Positions 1-10,505 of a DNA stretch of 64,000 nucleotides are shown piece by piece. The notes beneath the pieces were generated by a model that saw only the letters and a program-made list of their open reading frames with translations, had not been told where the DNA came from and searched no databases. Origin of the DNA: Collimonas arenae (GTDB lineage: Bacteria > Pseudomonadota > Gammaproteobacteria > Burkholderiales > Burkholderiaceae_D); the NCBI RefSeq assembly GCF_000786695.1, contig NZ_CP009962.1:1178001-1242000 (forward strand), in the 5' to 3' direction. The position numbers and the translations under genes were made by a program. Positions within the stretch are counted from its first letter, which is position 1; every line of letters begins with the position of its first letter.

Positions 1-230
1 GCAGTGCGCTGGTGGCGGAAGCAGGGAGGCGGACGGGCTTCATCACAATGGTGTCTGATCAATATTGAATTGTTGGGTATTGTGCCGGATAGCAGAGGAC
101 TTCGCTATTGCTGAGAGTAATTTCTGTTCTGGATGTTCTCAAGCAAACATACAATTATTTACGCTTGCTTTCCTGCGATTTATCAAAGAGTTAGCGGTCG
201 CGGATGCCGTCGCCACGGATCTTGATAAAT
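1..230. other. Window edge without a supportable gene
   Basis: I see no complete gene here. On the minus strand an ATG at 43-41 opens a frame that runs off the window edge, so the first bases could be the N-terminus of a gene continuing outside. There is no convincing ribosome-binding site in front of it and 14 codons are too few to identify. The AT-rich stretch from about 60 to 200 looks intergenic. Confidence 0.3.
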
Positions 231-258
231 AAAAAAAGGCAGCCGTAGCTGCCTTTTT
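231..258 (-). terminator. Intrinsic terminator of rpmE2
   Basis: An 11-bp perfect inverted repeat (233-243 against 248-258) with a CGTA loop and A/T tails lies 15 bp past the L31 stop codon. On the minus strand the stem is followed by a U run, as expected for a Rho-independent terminator. Confidence 0.85.
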
Positions 259-273
259 GAACAAACGGACGAA

Positions 274-543
274 TTATTGATTCGCGATCGCTGTTTTGGA
301 ACCGACAGTACCGAATTTCTTGCGGAACTTGTCAACGCGGCCGGCGGTGTCGACGATCTTGTGTTGACCGGTGTAGAACGGATGCGATTCCGACGAAACT
401 TCAATCTTCACCAGAGGGTATTCTTTACCTTCGTGGGTGATGTTTTCGCGAGTCTGGATGGTCGAGCGTGTGATGAACTTGAAATCGTTCGATACGTCGT
501 GGAACAGAACTTCGCGGTAATTTGGGTGAATGCCGTCTTTCAT
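274..543 (-). CDS. rpmE2: 50S ribosomal protein L31, type B
   Basis: Structural protein of the large ribosomal subunit. The 89-residue product begins [16 protein letters not shown] and contains the RSTIQT and [10 protein letters not shown] blocks typical of L31. It has no cysteines, so it is the zinc-independent (type B, C-minus) form rather than the CXXC zinc-binding form. An upstream in-frame ATG at 573 would add ten residues that do not match the family; the start at 543 fits the usual length. In many bacteria the type B form replaces the zinc form under zinc limitation; whether a second L31 gene exists here cannot be seen. The gene stands alone with its own terminator. Confidence 0.95.
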   Translation of the reverse strand: MKDGIHPNYREVLFHDVSNDFKFITRSTIQTRENITHEGKEYPLVKIEVSSESHPFYTGQHKIVDTAGRVDKFRKKFGTVGSKTAIANQ

Positions 544-741
544 AATTGCCTCAATGGTGTGGTAGCCAATCAATCACTTCGTCGGTCGTCTTGCTTCTTG
601 ACCCGATTGTCGATCACTTGCCAGGGGTGGAAAACCGCAAATTATACAATAAATTCTACCGGGAATTAGAAAAAATGAATGAAATCAGTGCCTTGGGTGC
701 TTAATCCGGCACTGATCCGGTATTTCTCCAGTATTTGGGGG

Positions 742-766
742 CCAGGCGGGCAAGGGGCTCGCCTGG
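742..766 (-). terminator. Hairpin downstream of the MFS transporter gene
   Basis: A 10-bp GC-rich inverted repeat (742-751 against 757-766, one G-U pair) sits 8 bp past the stop codon of the transporter gene. No U tract follows on the minus strand, so it may be a weak or 3'-protecting hairpin rather than a full intrinsic terminator. Confidence 0.5.
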
Positions 767-773
767 GACAACC

Positions 774-2066
774 CTAGTTTTTCACTGCTACAGGCGTCTG
801 GTTGCCATTTTTGCGGTACAAATACAATGTTGCAATCAAGCCACATATCGCAGCAGCAGTCATCCACATGCCAGGCGCACCCTTGTCGCCGGTGTATTCA
901 ATCAGGCCAGTGGCAATCGCTGGAGTAAAGCCGCCGAAAATGGCAGTCGCCAGGCTATACGCCAGGGAAAAGCCGGCGGTGCGCACTTCGACTGGCATGA
1001 TTTCGGTCAGGGCCACCACCATTGCGCCGTTATAGCTGGCGTACAGGAAGGACAACCACAGCTCGACCATCAGCATTTTCTGGAAAGTCGGGTCGGCTAC
1101 CAGCCACGACAAGGCCGGATAGGCGGTGAGGATGGTGAGAATGGTGAAAATCAGCAACAGGGGTTTGCGGCCGATGCGGTCGGATAGGGCGCCCATCACC
1201 GGCAGCCAGATGAAATTCGAAATACCGACGCAGAATGTCACCACCAGGGCGTCCGTGGTGCTCAGGTGCAGCACGCTCTTGCCGAATGTCGGCGTATAGA
1301 CGGTAATCAGGTAGAACGACACAGTGGTCATCGAGACCAACATCATGCCGGCGATCACCAGGCCCCAGTTATCCACCATTGATTTCAGGATTTCGCTTAC
1401 CGGCGGTTTGTGTTTACGCGCCTTGAATTCTTCGGTTTCTTGCAGCGAGCGGCGAATCACAAACAGCACCGGCACGATCATGCAGCCGATAAAGAACGGT
1501 ACGCGCCAGCCCCAATCGGCGATCTGCGCCGGTTGCAGCCACACTTGCAGGCCAAAACCAAGCGCGGCGGCGACAATGATGGCCACCTGCTGGCTGGCAG
1601 ACTGCCAGCTGACATAGAACCCCTTGTTGCCCGGCGTCGCCATTTCCGACAAGTACACCGAGACGCCACCCAGTTCAACCCCTGCAGAGAAACCTTGCAG
1701 CAAGCGGCCAACCAGCACCAGGAAAGGCGCTGCATAGCCGATAGTGGCAAAGCCAGGTACGAAAGCGATCAGCATGGTGCCGAGCGCCATCAATGCCAGT
1801 GTCGTGATCAAGCCCTTGCGGCGACCGACCCGGTCAACATAAGCGCCCAGGATGATGGCCCCCAACGGTCGCATCAGGAAGCCGGCGCCGAAGGTCATGA
1901 AAGTCAGCATCAGCGACGCAAATTCGTCGCCGGCGGGAAAGAAGGTTTTGGAGATGTAGGTCGCGTAAAAACCGAACAGGAAGAAATCGAACATCTCCAT
2001 GAAGTTGCCGCTGGTAACCCGCAGAACTGTGCCGAATTTCGATTGACTGGATTGAGTGGTCGCCAT
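774..2066 (-). CDS. MFS transporter, citrate/tricarballylate:H+ symporter type
   Basis: Inner-membrane secondary transporter of the major facilitator superfamily, metabolite:H+ symporter branch. The roughly 430 residues begin [12 protein letters not shown] and continue with [13 protein letters not shown], the TM1 signature of the CitA/TcuC/ProP-like group. The loop motif DRVGRRKG follows TM2 (about residue 80), and the second-half copy DRIGRKP is near residue 300. About 12 hydrophobic segments are visible. Length matches CitA of enterobacteria (431). A longer frame reaches an ATG at 2117, but the added 17 residues are not hydrophobic and do not fit the family. Neither start has a clear ribosome-binding site. 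The substrate is probably a tri- or dicarboxylate; this is by family only. The gene lies downstream of rho but is separated from it by a terminator. Confidence 0.85.
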   Translation of the reverse strand: MATTQSSQSKFGTVLRVTSGNFMEMFDFFLFGFYATYISKTFFPAGDEFASLMLTFMTFGAGFLMRPLGAIILGAYVDRVGRRKGLITTLALMALGTMLIAFVPGFATIGYAAPFLVLVGRLLQGFSAGVELGGVSVYLSEMATPGNKGFYVSWQSASQQVAIIVAAALGFGLQVWLQPAQIADWGWRVPFFIGCMIVPVLFVIRRSLQETEEFKARKHKPPVSEILKSMVDNWGLVIAGMMLVSMTTVSFYLITVYTPTFGKSVLHLSTTDALVVTFCVGISNFIWLPVMGALSDRIGRKPLLLIFTILTILTAYPALSWLVADPTFQKMLMVELWLSFLYASYNGAMVVALTEIMPVEVRTAGFSLAYSLATAIFGGFTPAIATGLIEYTGDKGAPGMWMTAAAICGLIATLYLYRKNGNQTPVAVKN

Positions 2067-2190
2067 GATGGATTGCTGCGAAAAAAGGAGGTTCGCAAGG
2101 ATAGCATTTAACCGCATGACTTGTTCTGAGGATGTGTAACGATTATGTCGTCAATTGTTGCTTAAAGTCATTATTTAGGAGGCGCACGTA

Positions 2191-2226
2191 AAAAAATCCG
2201 GCGTGCTTGCGCAGGCCAGATTTTTT
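2191..2226 (-). terminator. Terminator downstream of rho
   Basis: The arms AAAAAATC (2191-2198) and GATTTTTT (2219-2226) enclose a GC-rich, partly self-complementary core. On the minus strand this gives a stem with a U-rich tail about 140 bp past the rho stop codon. Confidence 0.65.
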
Positions 2227-2365
2227 GCTTTCGGTTGAGGTGAATTTCAACCAAACGTGATACATGGAAAAACGTGGAGAGCGGTCCAAGGTCCGGTCGA
2301 GAGGCGGAACTGTACGCAGGTACAGTGAGCATCGGACACCGGAGATTGGGTCGCTATCTGCGTTT

Positions 2366-3628
2366 TTAGCCGCCGCGACGCATCATGTCGAAGAACTCGG
2401 CGTTGTTCTTGGTCGACTTGATCTTGTCGAGGATGAACTCCATCGCCTCGATTTCGTCCATGCTGTACAGCAGCTTGCGCAGTACCCAGATCTTTTGCAG
2501 CTGGTCAGGCTTGATCAGCAATTCCTCACGGCGGGTGCCGGATTTGTTCAGGTTGATGGCTGGGTATACGCGCTTCTCGGCGAGGCGGCGTTCCAGGTGG
2601 ACTTCCATGTTGCCGGTACCCTTGAATTCTTCGTAGATCACGTCGTCCATGCGGCTGCCTGTTTCGATCAGGGCGGTAGCGATGATGGTCAGGGAACCGC
2701 CTTCCTCGATGTTACGGGCCGCGCCGAAGAAACGCTTCGGACGTTGCAGCGCGTTAGCGTCGACACCACCGGTCAGTACCTTGCCGGAGGCAGGAATCAC
2801 GGTGTTGTAGGCGCGTGCCAGACGGGTGATCGAGTCCAGCAGGATCACCACGTCTTTTTTCATTTCGACCAGGCGCTTGGCTTTTTCCAGCACCATTTCA
2901 GCGACTTGCACGTGGCGTGTGGCAGGCTCATCGAAAGTCGACGCCACCACTTCGCCGCGCACCGAGCGCTGCATTTCGGTCACTTCTTCCGGACGTTCGT
3001 CGATCAGCAGGACGATCATCACGGTATCAGGATGGTTGGTGGTAATCGCATGCGCAATGTGTTGCAGCATGACCGATTTACCCGACTTCGGCGACGCTAC
3101 CAGCAGGCCGCGCTGGCCCTTGCCGATAGGTGCGATCATGTCGATGATGCGGCCGGTGATATTCTCTTCGCCGCGCATGTCGCGTTCCAGCGGCAGCGGC
3201 TTGTTCGGGTGCAGCGGTGTCAGGTTTTCAAACAGGATGCGGTGCTTCGACGCTTCCGGTGATTCGCCGTTGACCTTGTCGACCTTGACCAGTGCGAAAT
3301 AGCGCTCGCCGTCTTTCGGCGTACGCACTTCACCTTCGATCGAATCGCCGGTGTGCAGATTGAAGCGGCGGATTTGCGAAGGCGAGATATAGATGTCGTC
3401 GGTAGACGCCATGTAGCTGGCGTCGGGCGAGCGCAGGAAGCCAAAGCCGTCAGGCAGGACTTCGAGGGCGCCATCGCCAAAAATTTGTTCTCCTGATTTC
3501 GCGCGCTTTTTCAGGATCGCGAACATCAGTTCTTGTTTGCGCAAACGCGCTGCGTTATCGATGTCCAGGCCGATTGCCATTTCTAGCAGGGCGGAGACGT
3601 GTAACGCCTTTAGTTCAGATAAATGCAT
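2366..3628 (-). CDS. rho: Transcription termination factor Rho
   Basis: Hexameric RNA-dependent ATPase/helicase that terminates transcription. The 420 residues are full length and collinear with E. coli Rho. They comprise an N-terminal helical domain, the primary RNA-binding OB fold with [13 protein letters not shown] (about 61-73), Walker A ASPKSGKS (178-185), Walker [16 protein letters not shown] (about 259-273), the Q-loop/R-loop region [21 protein letters not shown], and the C-terminal end DMMRRGG. The start at 3628 gives MHLSELK, the usual betaproteobacterial N-terminus. trxA lies just upstream on the same strand with a 111-bp gap, an arrangement common in beta- and gammaproteobacteria. 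Confidence 0.98.
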   Translation of the reverse strand: MHLSELKALHVSALLEMAIGLDIDNAARLRKQELMFAILKKRAKSGEQIFGDGALEVLPDGFGFLRSPDASYMASTDDIYISPSQIRRFNLHTGDSIEGEVRTPKDGERYFALVKVDKVNGESPEASKHRILFENLTPLHPNKPLPLERDMRGEENITGRIIDMIAPIGKGQRGLLVASPKSGKSVMLQHIAHAITTNHPDTVMIVLLIDERPEEVTEMQRSVRGEVVASTFDEPATRHVQVAEMVLEKAKRLVEMKKDVVILLDSITRLARAYNTVIPASGKVLTGGVDANALQRPKRFFGAARNIEEGGSLTIIATALIETGSRMDDVIYEEFKGTGNMEVHLERRLAEKRVYPAINLNKSGTRREELLIKPDQLQKIWVLRKLLYSMDEIEAMEFILDKIKSTKNNAEFFDMMRRGG

Positions 3629-3739
3629 AGGTATGAGTGTCCCGGGATGGGAAATATTGGGTGGGGGAGGGAACTGCGCGGTATTTTAGATATTAGATAT
3701 AACACAAGCGGCGATGCGGGCGCACCGCCGCGATTGTTC

Positions 3740-4066
3740 TTAGATATTGCTATCGATGAATGCCGTCAGCTGGCCTTTAGCCAATGCGCCGACTTTTTGT
3801 GCGGCTGGGACGCCGTTCTTGAACAGGATCAGTGTCGGAATGCCGCGGATGCCGTGCTTGGCTGGTACAGCCTGGTTGGAGTCCACATCCAGCTTGACGA
3901 TTTGCAGCTTGTCGCCGTATTCCTTGGCGACTTCTTCCAGGATCGGTGCAATCATCTTGCATGGACCGCACCACTCAGCCCAGAAATCGACCAGGACTGG
4001 TTTGTCGGATTTGAGTACATCTGCGTCAAAAGATGCGTCGGTAGTGTGTTTAATGTTTTCGCTCAT
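3740..4066 (-). CDS. trxA: Thioredoxin 1
   Basis: Cytoplasmic protein-disulfide reductase. The 108 residues have the classic thioredoxin fold, with the active site WCGPC at 32-36, the buried Asp of the VDFWAEWC strand, and the cis-proline motif GIPTLILF. Length equals that of E. coli TrxA. The start ATG is preceded by TGAGGAAACC on the minus strand, an acceptable ribosome-binding site. It is the gene immediately upstream of rho. A separate glutaredoxin-like protein with a signal peptide occurs at 38.8 kb. Confidence 0.97.
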   Translation of the reverse strand: MSENIKHTTDASFDADVLKSDKPVLVDFWAEWCGPCKMIAPILEEVAKEYGDKLQIVKLDVDSNQAVPAKHGIRGIPTLILFKNGVPAAQKVGALAKGQLTAFIDSNI

Positions 4067-4403
4067 GGTTTCCTCAGTGTGAGGGAAAAATAATCAATGT
4101 GTGCCAAGACGACTTACCATTCCTGCTTGGTGGTTGCCAGCGGCTGTCCCTATTCTATTGAATAAGTGGGGATGCCGTGCGCGAATTCAAGTTTCTGTGG
4201 GTGCGGTAAGAGGTGTTGCGGCGGGATATTCACTAAATAATAACCGATTTTGATAAAAAGTGTGGCGCATGATTTTATTTTGCAGCGGTTTTTTGGGGCT
4301 CTCGCATAAAATGACAGGTAATTGTTGCTAAAAAGAGCCCTCGCCAGAGCATCTATTCCTATGGCGGCCCATCGTACCGTGCCGCCGCATCTCAGTGAGC
4401 CTC
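4067..4403. other. Divergent intergenic region between trxA and the recombination genes
   Basis: A gap of about 335 bp between the divergent trxA and AddB-like genes must hold both promoters. The part at 4210-4320 is AT-rich and contains a TAAAAT hexamer at 4307-4312 that could be a -10 element, but no -35 at good spacing is convincing. I see no LexA-type box and no structured RNA. Confidence 0.4.
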
Positions 4404-7139
4404 ATGTCATTAAAGTCTTTATTAATCGCTCCCTCCGCCAACTTCTGGCCAGCTGCGGCCAGTGCATTGCTGACGGCTTGCCGCAACAATGGAAGCGACG
4501 GCGGCGCTGACATGCGCGATTTTTCACACTGGCGCGTGATATTGCCAACCTTTGCCCACGCCCAGGCGCTGAAAGCCGCGATGACTGCGCAACTGGGCGG
4601 AACCTTTTTGCCGCCGCAATTTTTTACCCTGTCAGGCCTGTTGATGACGATGCCGCCGCTGCCGAACGTGCTGCCGGCCAGCGAGCGTTTGATGCGCCTG
4701 TACGCCGAGCTGCGCCAGCATGGCTGGCTGAAGAAATTATTCACTGCGCGCCGCAACACTGATCTGCTGCCGCTGGCCCAGACCTTGTTAGCGCTATCAG
4801 ATGAATTGACGCAAGCTATGCTGCCATCGCTGCACGCTGGCGACGATAGCAACGACACGGAACAGCGCTGGCAAACCGCGCTGGAACAGTTGTCGCCGGA
4901 TGCGCGCAAGTTGCTGTCGGATGAAACCCAACTGGTCTGGTCGATCTGGAAAAGCCAGCTGGATGCCGACGACGCGATTGCGGCCCGCTTCACGCAAATG
5001 CTGCAGCTGGCCGAGAACGCCAGCCAGCCATTGATATGGATCAGTTCGGTGGCGCCGGAACCGCTGGAGCAGGCTTTTCTCGAAGCCTATGCGCAACATC
5101 AGCAAGTGCTGACGATGACGCTCGATTGGCGTGCGTCCGCTTTGTTGCCGACTTATACGCTGGCGTGGCCGGAGATGATCGAAGCAGCTGTCGGCGCGGA
5201 GCCGCAAACATCGACCGATTATTCTCTTTCAACCGAGCTGGCGCTGTGCGCTGCGCAGAGCGTCGAAGATGAAGCCGTGCAGGGTGCGCAAATCGTGATT
5301 GACTGGCTACAGGCCGGAAAAACCAATCTGGCTATCGTGGCGCAGGACCGGGTGGTGGCTCGGCGTATCCGCGCTTTGCTGGAACGAGCGCAAATCCATG
5401 TTGCCGATGAAACCGGCTGGAAGCTCTCCACCACCCGCGCCGCATCGGCGATCTCGGCGTGGTTCGACGTGATCACCGCGCGCGGGGAAACAACTGCCTT
5501 GCTGGATTTGCTGAAGTCGCCGTTTGTGCTGAACGAAGCACCCAGCGACTTGCTGCACGATGCACAGGACAGTATCGCGAACAAATCGGCGCTGGTCATG
5601 AAAATAGAAATACTGCTGCGGCGCGCCAACGTGCTCGGCGAGTGGCGTGCAGTAACCAACGCACTCAGCGCTGCGCCGGCAGAGCAAAAGACAGTGGCCT
5701 TGCTGGCGCAGCAGGCCGGCCTGTTTGGCGGCCGCAAGAATTTGCGCGACTGGATCGCCACCACCACATCGGCGCTGGATACGCTGGGGATCGCATCCGC
5801 GCTGAGCGCCGATTCAGCAGGCCAGCAGATATTGCAACTGCTGCAAAATATCGCGCCGCCGGGCAACGATTTCAGTGCGCTGTTTTCATTTTCAGAATGG
5901 CGCGCACTGGTCAATCTGCAACTCGACGACACCAGTTTCATCAGCGCCATCAACGACCGCCGCGTAGTGATGCTGCCGCTGAACGGTGCCCGCTTGCGCG
6001 TTTTTGAAGCAGTGCTGGTAGTTGGCGCCGACGCCGATCACTTGCCGTCGCAGCCGCAGGAAACGCTGTTCTTTGCCAATACAGTGCGGCGTGAGCTCGG
6101 CCTGGCGACGCGCGAGAGCCGGCAACGCCAGCAATTGCGCGACGTGGTCGAACTGCTGGCCATGAATTCGCAAGTGGTGTTGTCCTGGCAGGCGCACAAG
6201 GATGGAGAACCGAATCCGGTCAGCCCCTGGATCCAGCGCCTGCAGCTGACTTTGGCGCGCGCAGGGGTGCAGCCTTTGCCGGAGCTGCGTGCGACGATTG
6301 CAAGGCAGAGCTTGCAGCCGACGCCATCAACGATGCCAGTTCCTGCCGCTGCGGAATTGACGCCAACGCGTCTGACTGCCAGTGCTTACAACAGCTTCAT
6401 CGCCTGCCCCTATCAATTCTTTGCGCGTCGCATGCTGGGCTTGGCCTCGCTGGATGAACTGTCGGATTTGCCGGAAAAGCGCGACTACGGCGGATGGCTG
6501 CATGAAATTCTCGAGACTTATCACGAATCCTTGAGAGATGCGCCGTTGCCGCCACATCAGCGCGAAGCTTTGCTGGTTGCTATATCAAAAAAACTGTTCG
6601 ATGCCGTCATCAGCAAGAATGCAGCTGCATTGGGTTATTACGCACGCTGGCAAAAAGTGATCGCGCCGTATGTGGCGTGGGCCAATGAGCACGAAGCAGC
6701 AGGCTGGCGCTTTGTCTTCGGCGAACAAGCGTATGAGAAACTGCTGCCACTGGCGGATCGCAACCTGATCTTGCATGGCCGCATCGACCGCATTGACGAA
6801 AACGATGCTGGCGAACGTGCGGTGCTGGACTACAAGACGAACAACCTGTTGGCGCTGAACAAAAAACTGAAAGACCATGAAGATCATCAACTGGCGTTCT
6901 ACGGCTTGCTGTCTGACCGGCCTGTGGCGTCGGCGCACTATGTCGCCCTCGAAACCAGCAAGGATAAGGTCGGCGACGTCAGCGCACCAGATTACGATCA
7001 GGCGCAAGCCGCGCTCGCTACGCAGATCACCGTCAACGTCGAGGCCATTGCTCGCGGTGTCGGCCTGCCAGCCAATGGCGTTGCTTCGGTGTGCCAGTAT
7101 TGCGATGTACGCGGCTTGTGCCGCAAGGGAGCATGGTAA
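4404..7139 (+). CDS. AddB-like PD-(D/E)XK nuclease family protein
   Basis: Probable subunit of a double-strand-break end-processing complex, partner of the next gene. The 911 residues resemble the AddB-related family described for betaproteobacteria ('probable DNA repair protein', about 900 residues). The N-terminal half is the UvrD-like fold without a Walker A motif: LLIAPSANFWPAA stands where GxxGxGKT would be. The C-terminal nuclease contains FIACPYQFFARR, HGRIDRID, VLDYKTN and QLAFYGLL, ending with the cysteine cluster CQYCDVRGLC. With the distant first cysteine this fits an iron-sulfur-stapled nuclease. A GTG nine bases upstream (4395) is an alternative start; neither has a clear ribosome-binding site. 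The stop codon overlaps the next start (TAATG). Confidence 0.85.
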   Translation: MSLKSLLIAPSANFWPAAASALLTACRNNGSDGGADMRDFSHWRVILPTFAHAQALKAAMTAQLGGTFLPPQFFTLSGLLMTMPPLPNVLPASERLMRLYAELRQHGWLKKLFTARRNTDLLPLAQTLLALSDELTQAMLPSLHAGDDSNDTEQRWQTALEQLSPDARKLLSDETQLVWSIWKSQLDADDAIAARFTQMLQLAENASQPLIWISSVAPEPLEQAFLEAYAQHQQVLTMTLDWRASALLPTYTLAWPEMIEAAVGAEPQTSTDYSLSTELALCAAQSVEDEAVQGAQIVIDWLQAGKTNLAIVAQDRVVARRIRALLERAQIHVADETGWKLSTTRAASAISAWFDVITARGETTALLDLLKSPFVLNEAPSDLLHDAQDSIANKSALVMKIEILLRRANVLGEWRAVTNALSAAPAEQKTVALLAQQAGLFGGRKNLRDWIATTTSALDTLGIASALSADSAGQQILQLLQNIAPPGNDFSALFSFSEWRALVNLQLDDTSFISAINDRRVVMLPLNGARLRVFEAVLVVGADADHLPSQPQETLFFANTVRRELGLATRESRQRQQLRDVVELLAMNSQVVLSWQAHKDGEPNPVSPWIQRLQLTLARAGVQPLPELRATIARQSLQPTPSTMPVPAAAELTPTRLTASAYNSFIACPYQFFARRMLGLASLDELSDLPEKRDYGGWLHEILETYHESLRDAPLPPHQREALLVAISKKLFDAVISKNAAALGYYARWQKVIAPYVAWANEHEAAGWRFVFGEQAYEKLLPLADRNLILHGRIDRIDENDAGERAVLDYKTNNLLALNKKLKDHEDHQLAFYGLLSDRPVASAHYVALETSKDKVGDVSAPDYDQAQAALATQITVNVEAIARGVGLPANGVASVCQYCDVRGLCRKGAW

Positions 7140-10100
7140 TGAGCGCAGCGATCCCTGACCAGGCCGACTTGCCCAGCGCCTATCGCATGAACGGCGACGT
7201 GGTCGAAGCGCAGGCTTTTACCAACGCCGCCTGCGATCCGCGATATTCGGTCGTGGTGGAAGCCTGCGCCGGCAGCGGCAAGACATGGCTGCTCGTGGCG
7301 CGTATGTTGCGCCTGTTGCTGGCCGGTGCCGCGCCGTCTGAATTGCTGGCGATTACCTTTACCCGTAAAGCTGCGCAGGAAATGCGCGAACGCCTGCTGG
7401 AGTTGCTGCATGATCTGGCGCTGCAGCCAGAAGCCAAAGTGCGCAATTTACTGCTTGAGCGCGGCATTGCGCCGCAGGAACTGGCGCAGGTGCTGCCGGC
7501 AGCGCGTAATCTGTATGAACGTGTGCTGTCCAGTCCGCAAAGCCTGTCGATCGATACCTTCCACAGCTGGTTTGCGCGGCTGTTGCAAATCGCGCCGCTG
7601 GCCTCTGGCGTGCCGCATGGTTATTCTTTGACCGAGAAAACCGGTGAGCTGCTGGCAGATGCGTATCTGCGTTTCATGCAATCGCTGAACGATGAAGAGA
7701 ACAACGCAATCAAACAGGATCTGCTGGCCCTGTATCAGTTGACCGGCGATTTCAGCACCAGAAAACTGCTCAATGCCTTTATCGACAAGCGCGCCGAGTG
7801 GTGGGCGGTGACCCGCCAAGGCGCCGAGGCGCCGTTGGAATGGCTGCGTGAATTGTGCGGCGAAGATGCTGAAACCGACGCCCGCTTATCGCTATGGGAT
7901 GACGAGAAGCTGTCATCTCAAATCAAGCAGATCGCCTGGCTGCTGGGGCAAGGTTCAGCTACCAACCAGAAGCGTGCGACGGCGATTGAAATGGCGCTGA
8001 CCGCAGGTGCTGCGGTGGAAAATTTCGACGCGCTGTGCCATCAGTTTTTTGACGACAACGGCAAGCCGCGCAGCAATGGTAAGGCCAAGGATTTTCTCAA
8101 GGCACTGGAAAACAGCCTGGGCGGTAATGCGCTTGACGCTTTCGATGAGCAGTTCAACGTTACAGGTGAAGCACTAAAACTGCTGCGCCGGCGCAGCTTC
8201 GAGCCCACAGTGCTGAGTATGAACCAGCATCTGTTCAGCGTCGGTAATGCCTATCTGGAATGCTATCAGGCGCTGAAGGCCGAGCAGCGCGTGTTCGATT
8301 TCGCCGATCTGGAATGGCAGGCCTATCGCTTGCTGACCAATCCGGAGACTGCGGCTTACTTGCAAAGCCGGCTCGATACGCGCTACAAGCATATCCTGCT
8401 CGATGAGTTCCAAGACACCAATCCGCTGCAATGGAGCATCGTGCGCGCCTGGCTTGGCGCTTACGGCGAAGACGCTGGCCAGCCCAGCGTGTTCGTGGTG
8501 GGTGATCCGAAGCAATCGATCTACCGTTTCCGGCGCGCTGAACCGAGGGTCTTTGAAGCTGCACGAACATTATTGCAAGAGCAGGGCGCAACGGTGTTGC
8601 AAGCCAACCAGACGCGCCGTAACGCAAGTGCGATTGTAGAAGTGCTGAATGCCAGTTTTCGCGCCAATCCGCTGTTTTCAGCGCAAACCACGCTAGGCGA
8701 AACCGGCGGGGAAGTTTGGCGGCTACCTTTGGTCAAGCAACTCGCAGGCGACGACGCGGACGATGCATCTTCGCCGGGCTTGCGTAATCCTTTGATCACG
8801 GCGCGCGAAGAGTCGGAAGATGCGCGCCGCCGCGATGAAGGTAAGCAGTTGGCGCAAGCGTTGTGGCTGGCCCGGCAACGACTGACCGTCGCTCAGGAAA
8901 GTGGCCGTCGCAGTCTGTGCTGGTCTGACGTGATGCTGCTGGTGAAGAAGCGCAGTCATCTCGGCGCTTACGAAAGTGCATTGCGTGAAGCCAGTATCCC
9001 GTTCATGTCGGACAAGCGCGGTGGCCTGCTGGAATCGCTGGAAATCTCCGACCTGATTGCCCTATTGACCTTTCTGATTACACCGGACGATGCGCGCGCG
9101 CTTGGTCACGTATTGAAATCGCCGATCTTCGGCGCCGACGATGAGGATCTGATCAGCCTGGCGCAACGCACCGAACGCGGCTGGTGGGTGCGTCTGCGAG
9201 CTGCTGCCAAGGATGTGAATGCGACTCATGCGGTGCAACGAGCAGTTGTTTTGCTGGAACAATGGCTGCAAGCTGCGCCGCGTTTACCTGTACATGATCT
9301 GCTGGATGTGATCTTGCATCAAGGACAGCTGCTGGCGCGCTACGCACAAGCAGCATCGCCGCTTTCGCGCAGCCAGGCTATTGGCAACATCGAAACTTTC
9401 ATCGAGCTGGCGTTGAACATGGATGGCGGCCGTTATCCCAGCCTGCCGAAGTTCATTGACGCCTTGCGCGGACTGCAACAAGCCAGCGGCGGTGACGCGC
9501 CCGATGAAGCCAGCATCGATGCAGCTACCGACGCGGTGCGCATTCTGACGGTGCATAGCGCCAAGGGCCTGGAAGCTCCGGTGGTAGTTTTGCTGGACGC
9601 CAATCACAGCAAACCTGCGCGTGACGACTACGGCATCCTGTGCGACTGGCCGCAAGACGCGGAAGCGCCTCAGCATTTTTCTGCGTTCGGCAGTAGTGCG
9701 GAACGTGGCGCTGCGCGCGATCCTTTGTTTAACGCGGAAGAGGGCTTCAAGACCCAGGAAGACTGGAACTTACTCTACGTGGCTACGACGCGCGCCAAAC
9801 AGTTGCTGATCATTAGCGGCGTCGCAGGAAGAAGCGGAGGTATCACGGAAGACAGCTGGTATGCGCGTCTTGAGCAAGTGCCTGAAACAGCCGTCGCCGA
9901 GGCCGCAGAACACATGCTGGATGCCGTTGCCAGCGGTGCGCAACGATTCGATCAAGAGATCTTCGACCCGCCGCAATTGCCGCCGCCGGTTGTTGCGGTT
10001 GCAGCGACTTTCGATAGCCAGGTCATTGCGGAAGGCATTGCCTTGCACGGTTTGCTGGAGCGCGTCACCCAGCATGGGCAGTGGCCGGCAGTGCTGCCGG

Positions 10101-10465
10101 ACAGTGAGACTATCGCCCGCTGGCTGCCATGTCCGCTGGCGATGGCGAAGCAGGTGAGACAGCAGGCGCAAACCATTCTGGCGCAGAAGGAACTGGCGCA
10201 TTTCTTTGATCCTGCCTTGCACCTGCACGCGCGAAATGAAATGGAAATAATCGCCGATAGCACGGTGTTGCGTTTCGACCGCGTAGTGGTATTTGAGGAT
10301 GAAGTATGGATTCTTGATTACAAGCGCAATCTGCTGGATAGCGAGCGTGCAACCTACACGGCCCAGTTGCGCAGTTATCGGCAGGCAGCGCAGCCGGTGT
10401 TCGCCGATAAGCGCCTGCGAACCGCTTTGCTGACTGTGGACGGGCGTTTGACTGAGATTGACTAG
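7139..10465 (+). CDS. AddA-like UvrD-family helicase-nuclease
   Basis: DNA helicase and nuclease, probably forming an AddAB-type recombination complex with the preceding gene product. The 1108 residues contain the superfamily 1A motifs in order: Walker A ACAGSGKTWLL near residue 44, motif Ia AITFTRKAA, motif II LLDEFQDTN, motif III/IV VVGDPKQSIYRFRRAEP, motif V VHSAKGLEAPVV and motif VI LLYVATTRAK. A C-terminal RecB-type nuclease follows, with LHGLLERV, LRFDRVVV and WILDYKRN, close to the end. The chosen ATG overlaps the upstream stop and lies 8 bp after AGGGAG; an in-frame ATG at 7133 is too close to that site. The next gene is convergent, separated by a strong hairpin. Confidence 0.9.
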   Translation: MSAAIPDQADLPSAYRMNGDVVEAQAFTNAACDPRYSVVVEACAGSGKTWLLVARMLRLLLAGAAPSELLAITFTRKAAQEMRERLLELLHDLALQPEAKVRNLLLERGIAPQELAQVLPAARNLYERVLSSPQSLSIDTFHSWFARLLQIAPLASGVPHGYSLTEKTGELLADAYLRFMQSLNDEENNAIKQDLLALYQLTGDFSTRKLLNAFIDKRAEWWAVTRQGAEAPLEWLRELCGEDAETDARLSLWDDEKLSSQIKQIAWLLGQGSATNQKRATAIEMALTAGAAVENFDALCHQFFDDNGKPRSNGKAKDFLKALENSLGGNALDAFDEQFNVTGEALKLLRRRSFEPTVLSMNQHLFSVGNAYLECYQALKAEQRVFDFADLEWQAYRLLTNPETAAYLQSRLDTRYKHILLDEFQDTNPLQWSIVRAWLGAYGEDAGQPSVFVVGDPKQSIYRFRRAEPRVFEAARTLLQEQGATVLQANQTRRNASAIVEVLNASFRANPLFSAQTTLGETGGEVWRLPLVKQLAGDDADDASSPGLRNPLITAREESEDARRRDEGKQLAQALWLARQRLTVAQESGRRSLCWSDVMLLVKKRSHLGAYESALREASIPFMSDKRGGLLESLEISDLIALLTFLITPDDARALGHVLKSPIFGADDEDLISLAQRTERGWWVRLRAAAKDVNATHAVQRAVVLLEQWLQAAPRLPVHDLLDVILHQGQLLARYAQAASPLSRSQAIGNIETFIELALNMDGGRYPSLPKFIDALRGLQQASGGDAPDEASIDAATDAVRILTVHSAKGLEAPVVVLLDANHSKPARDDYGILCDWPQDAEAPQHFSAFGSSAERGAARDPLFNAEEGFKTQEDWNLLYVATTRAKQLLIISGVAGRSGGITEDSWYARLEQVPETAVAEAAEHMLDAVASGAQRFDQEIFDPPQLPPPVVAVAATFDSQVIAEGIALHGLLERVTQHGQWPAVLPDSETIARWLPCPLAMAKQVRQQAQTILAQKELAHFFDPALHLHARNEMEIIADSTVLRFDRVVVFEDEVWILDYKRNLLDSERATYTAQLRSYRQAAQPVFADKRLRTALLTVDGRLTEID

Positions 10466-10505
10466 TTGGTCTTTCGGGTTACGACGCCGAAATGTCACTC
10501 GTTAA

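Noticed and set aside
2264..3262. Long open frame (332 codons) on the plus strand
   Set aside because: It lies wholly antisense to rho, which is unmistakable. The translation is rich in His, Gln and Arg, typical of the shadow of a GC-rich gene.
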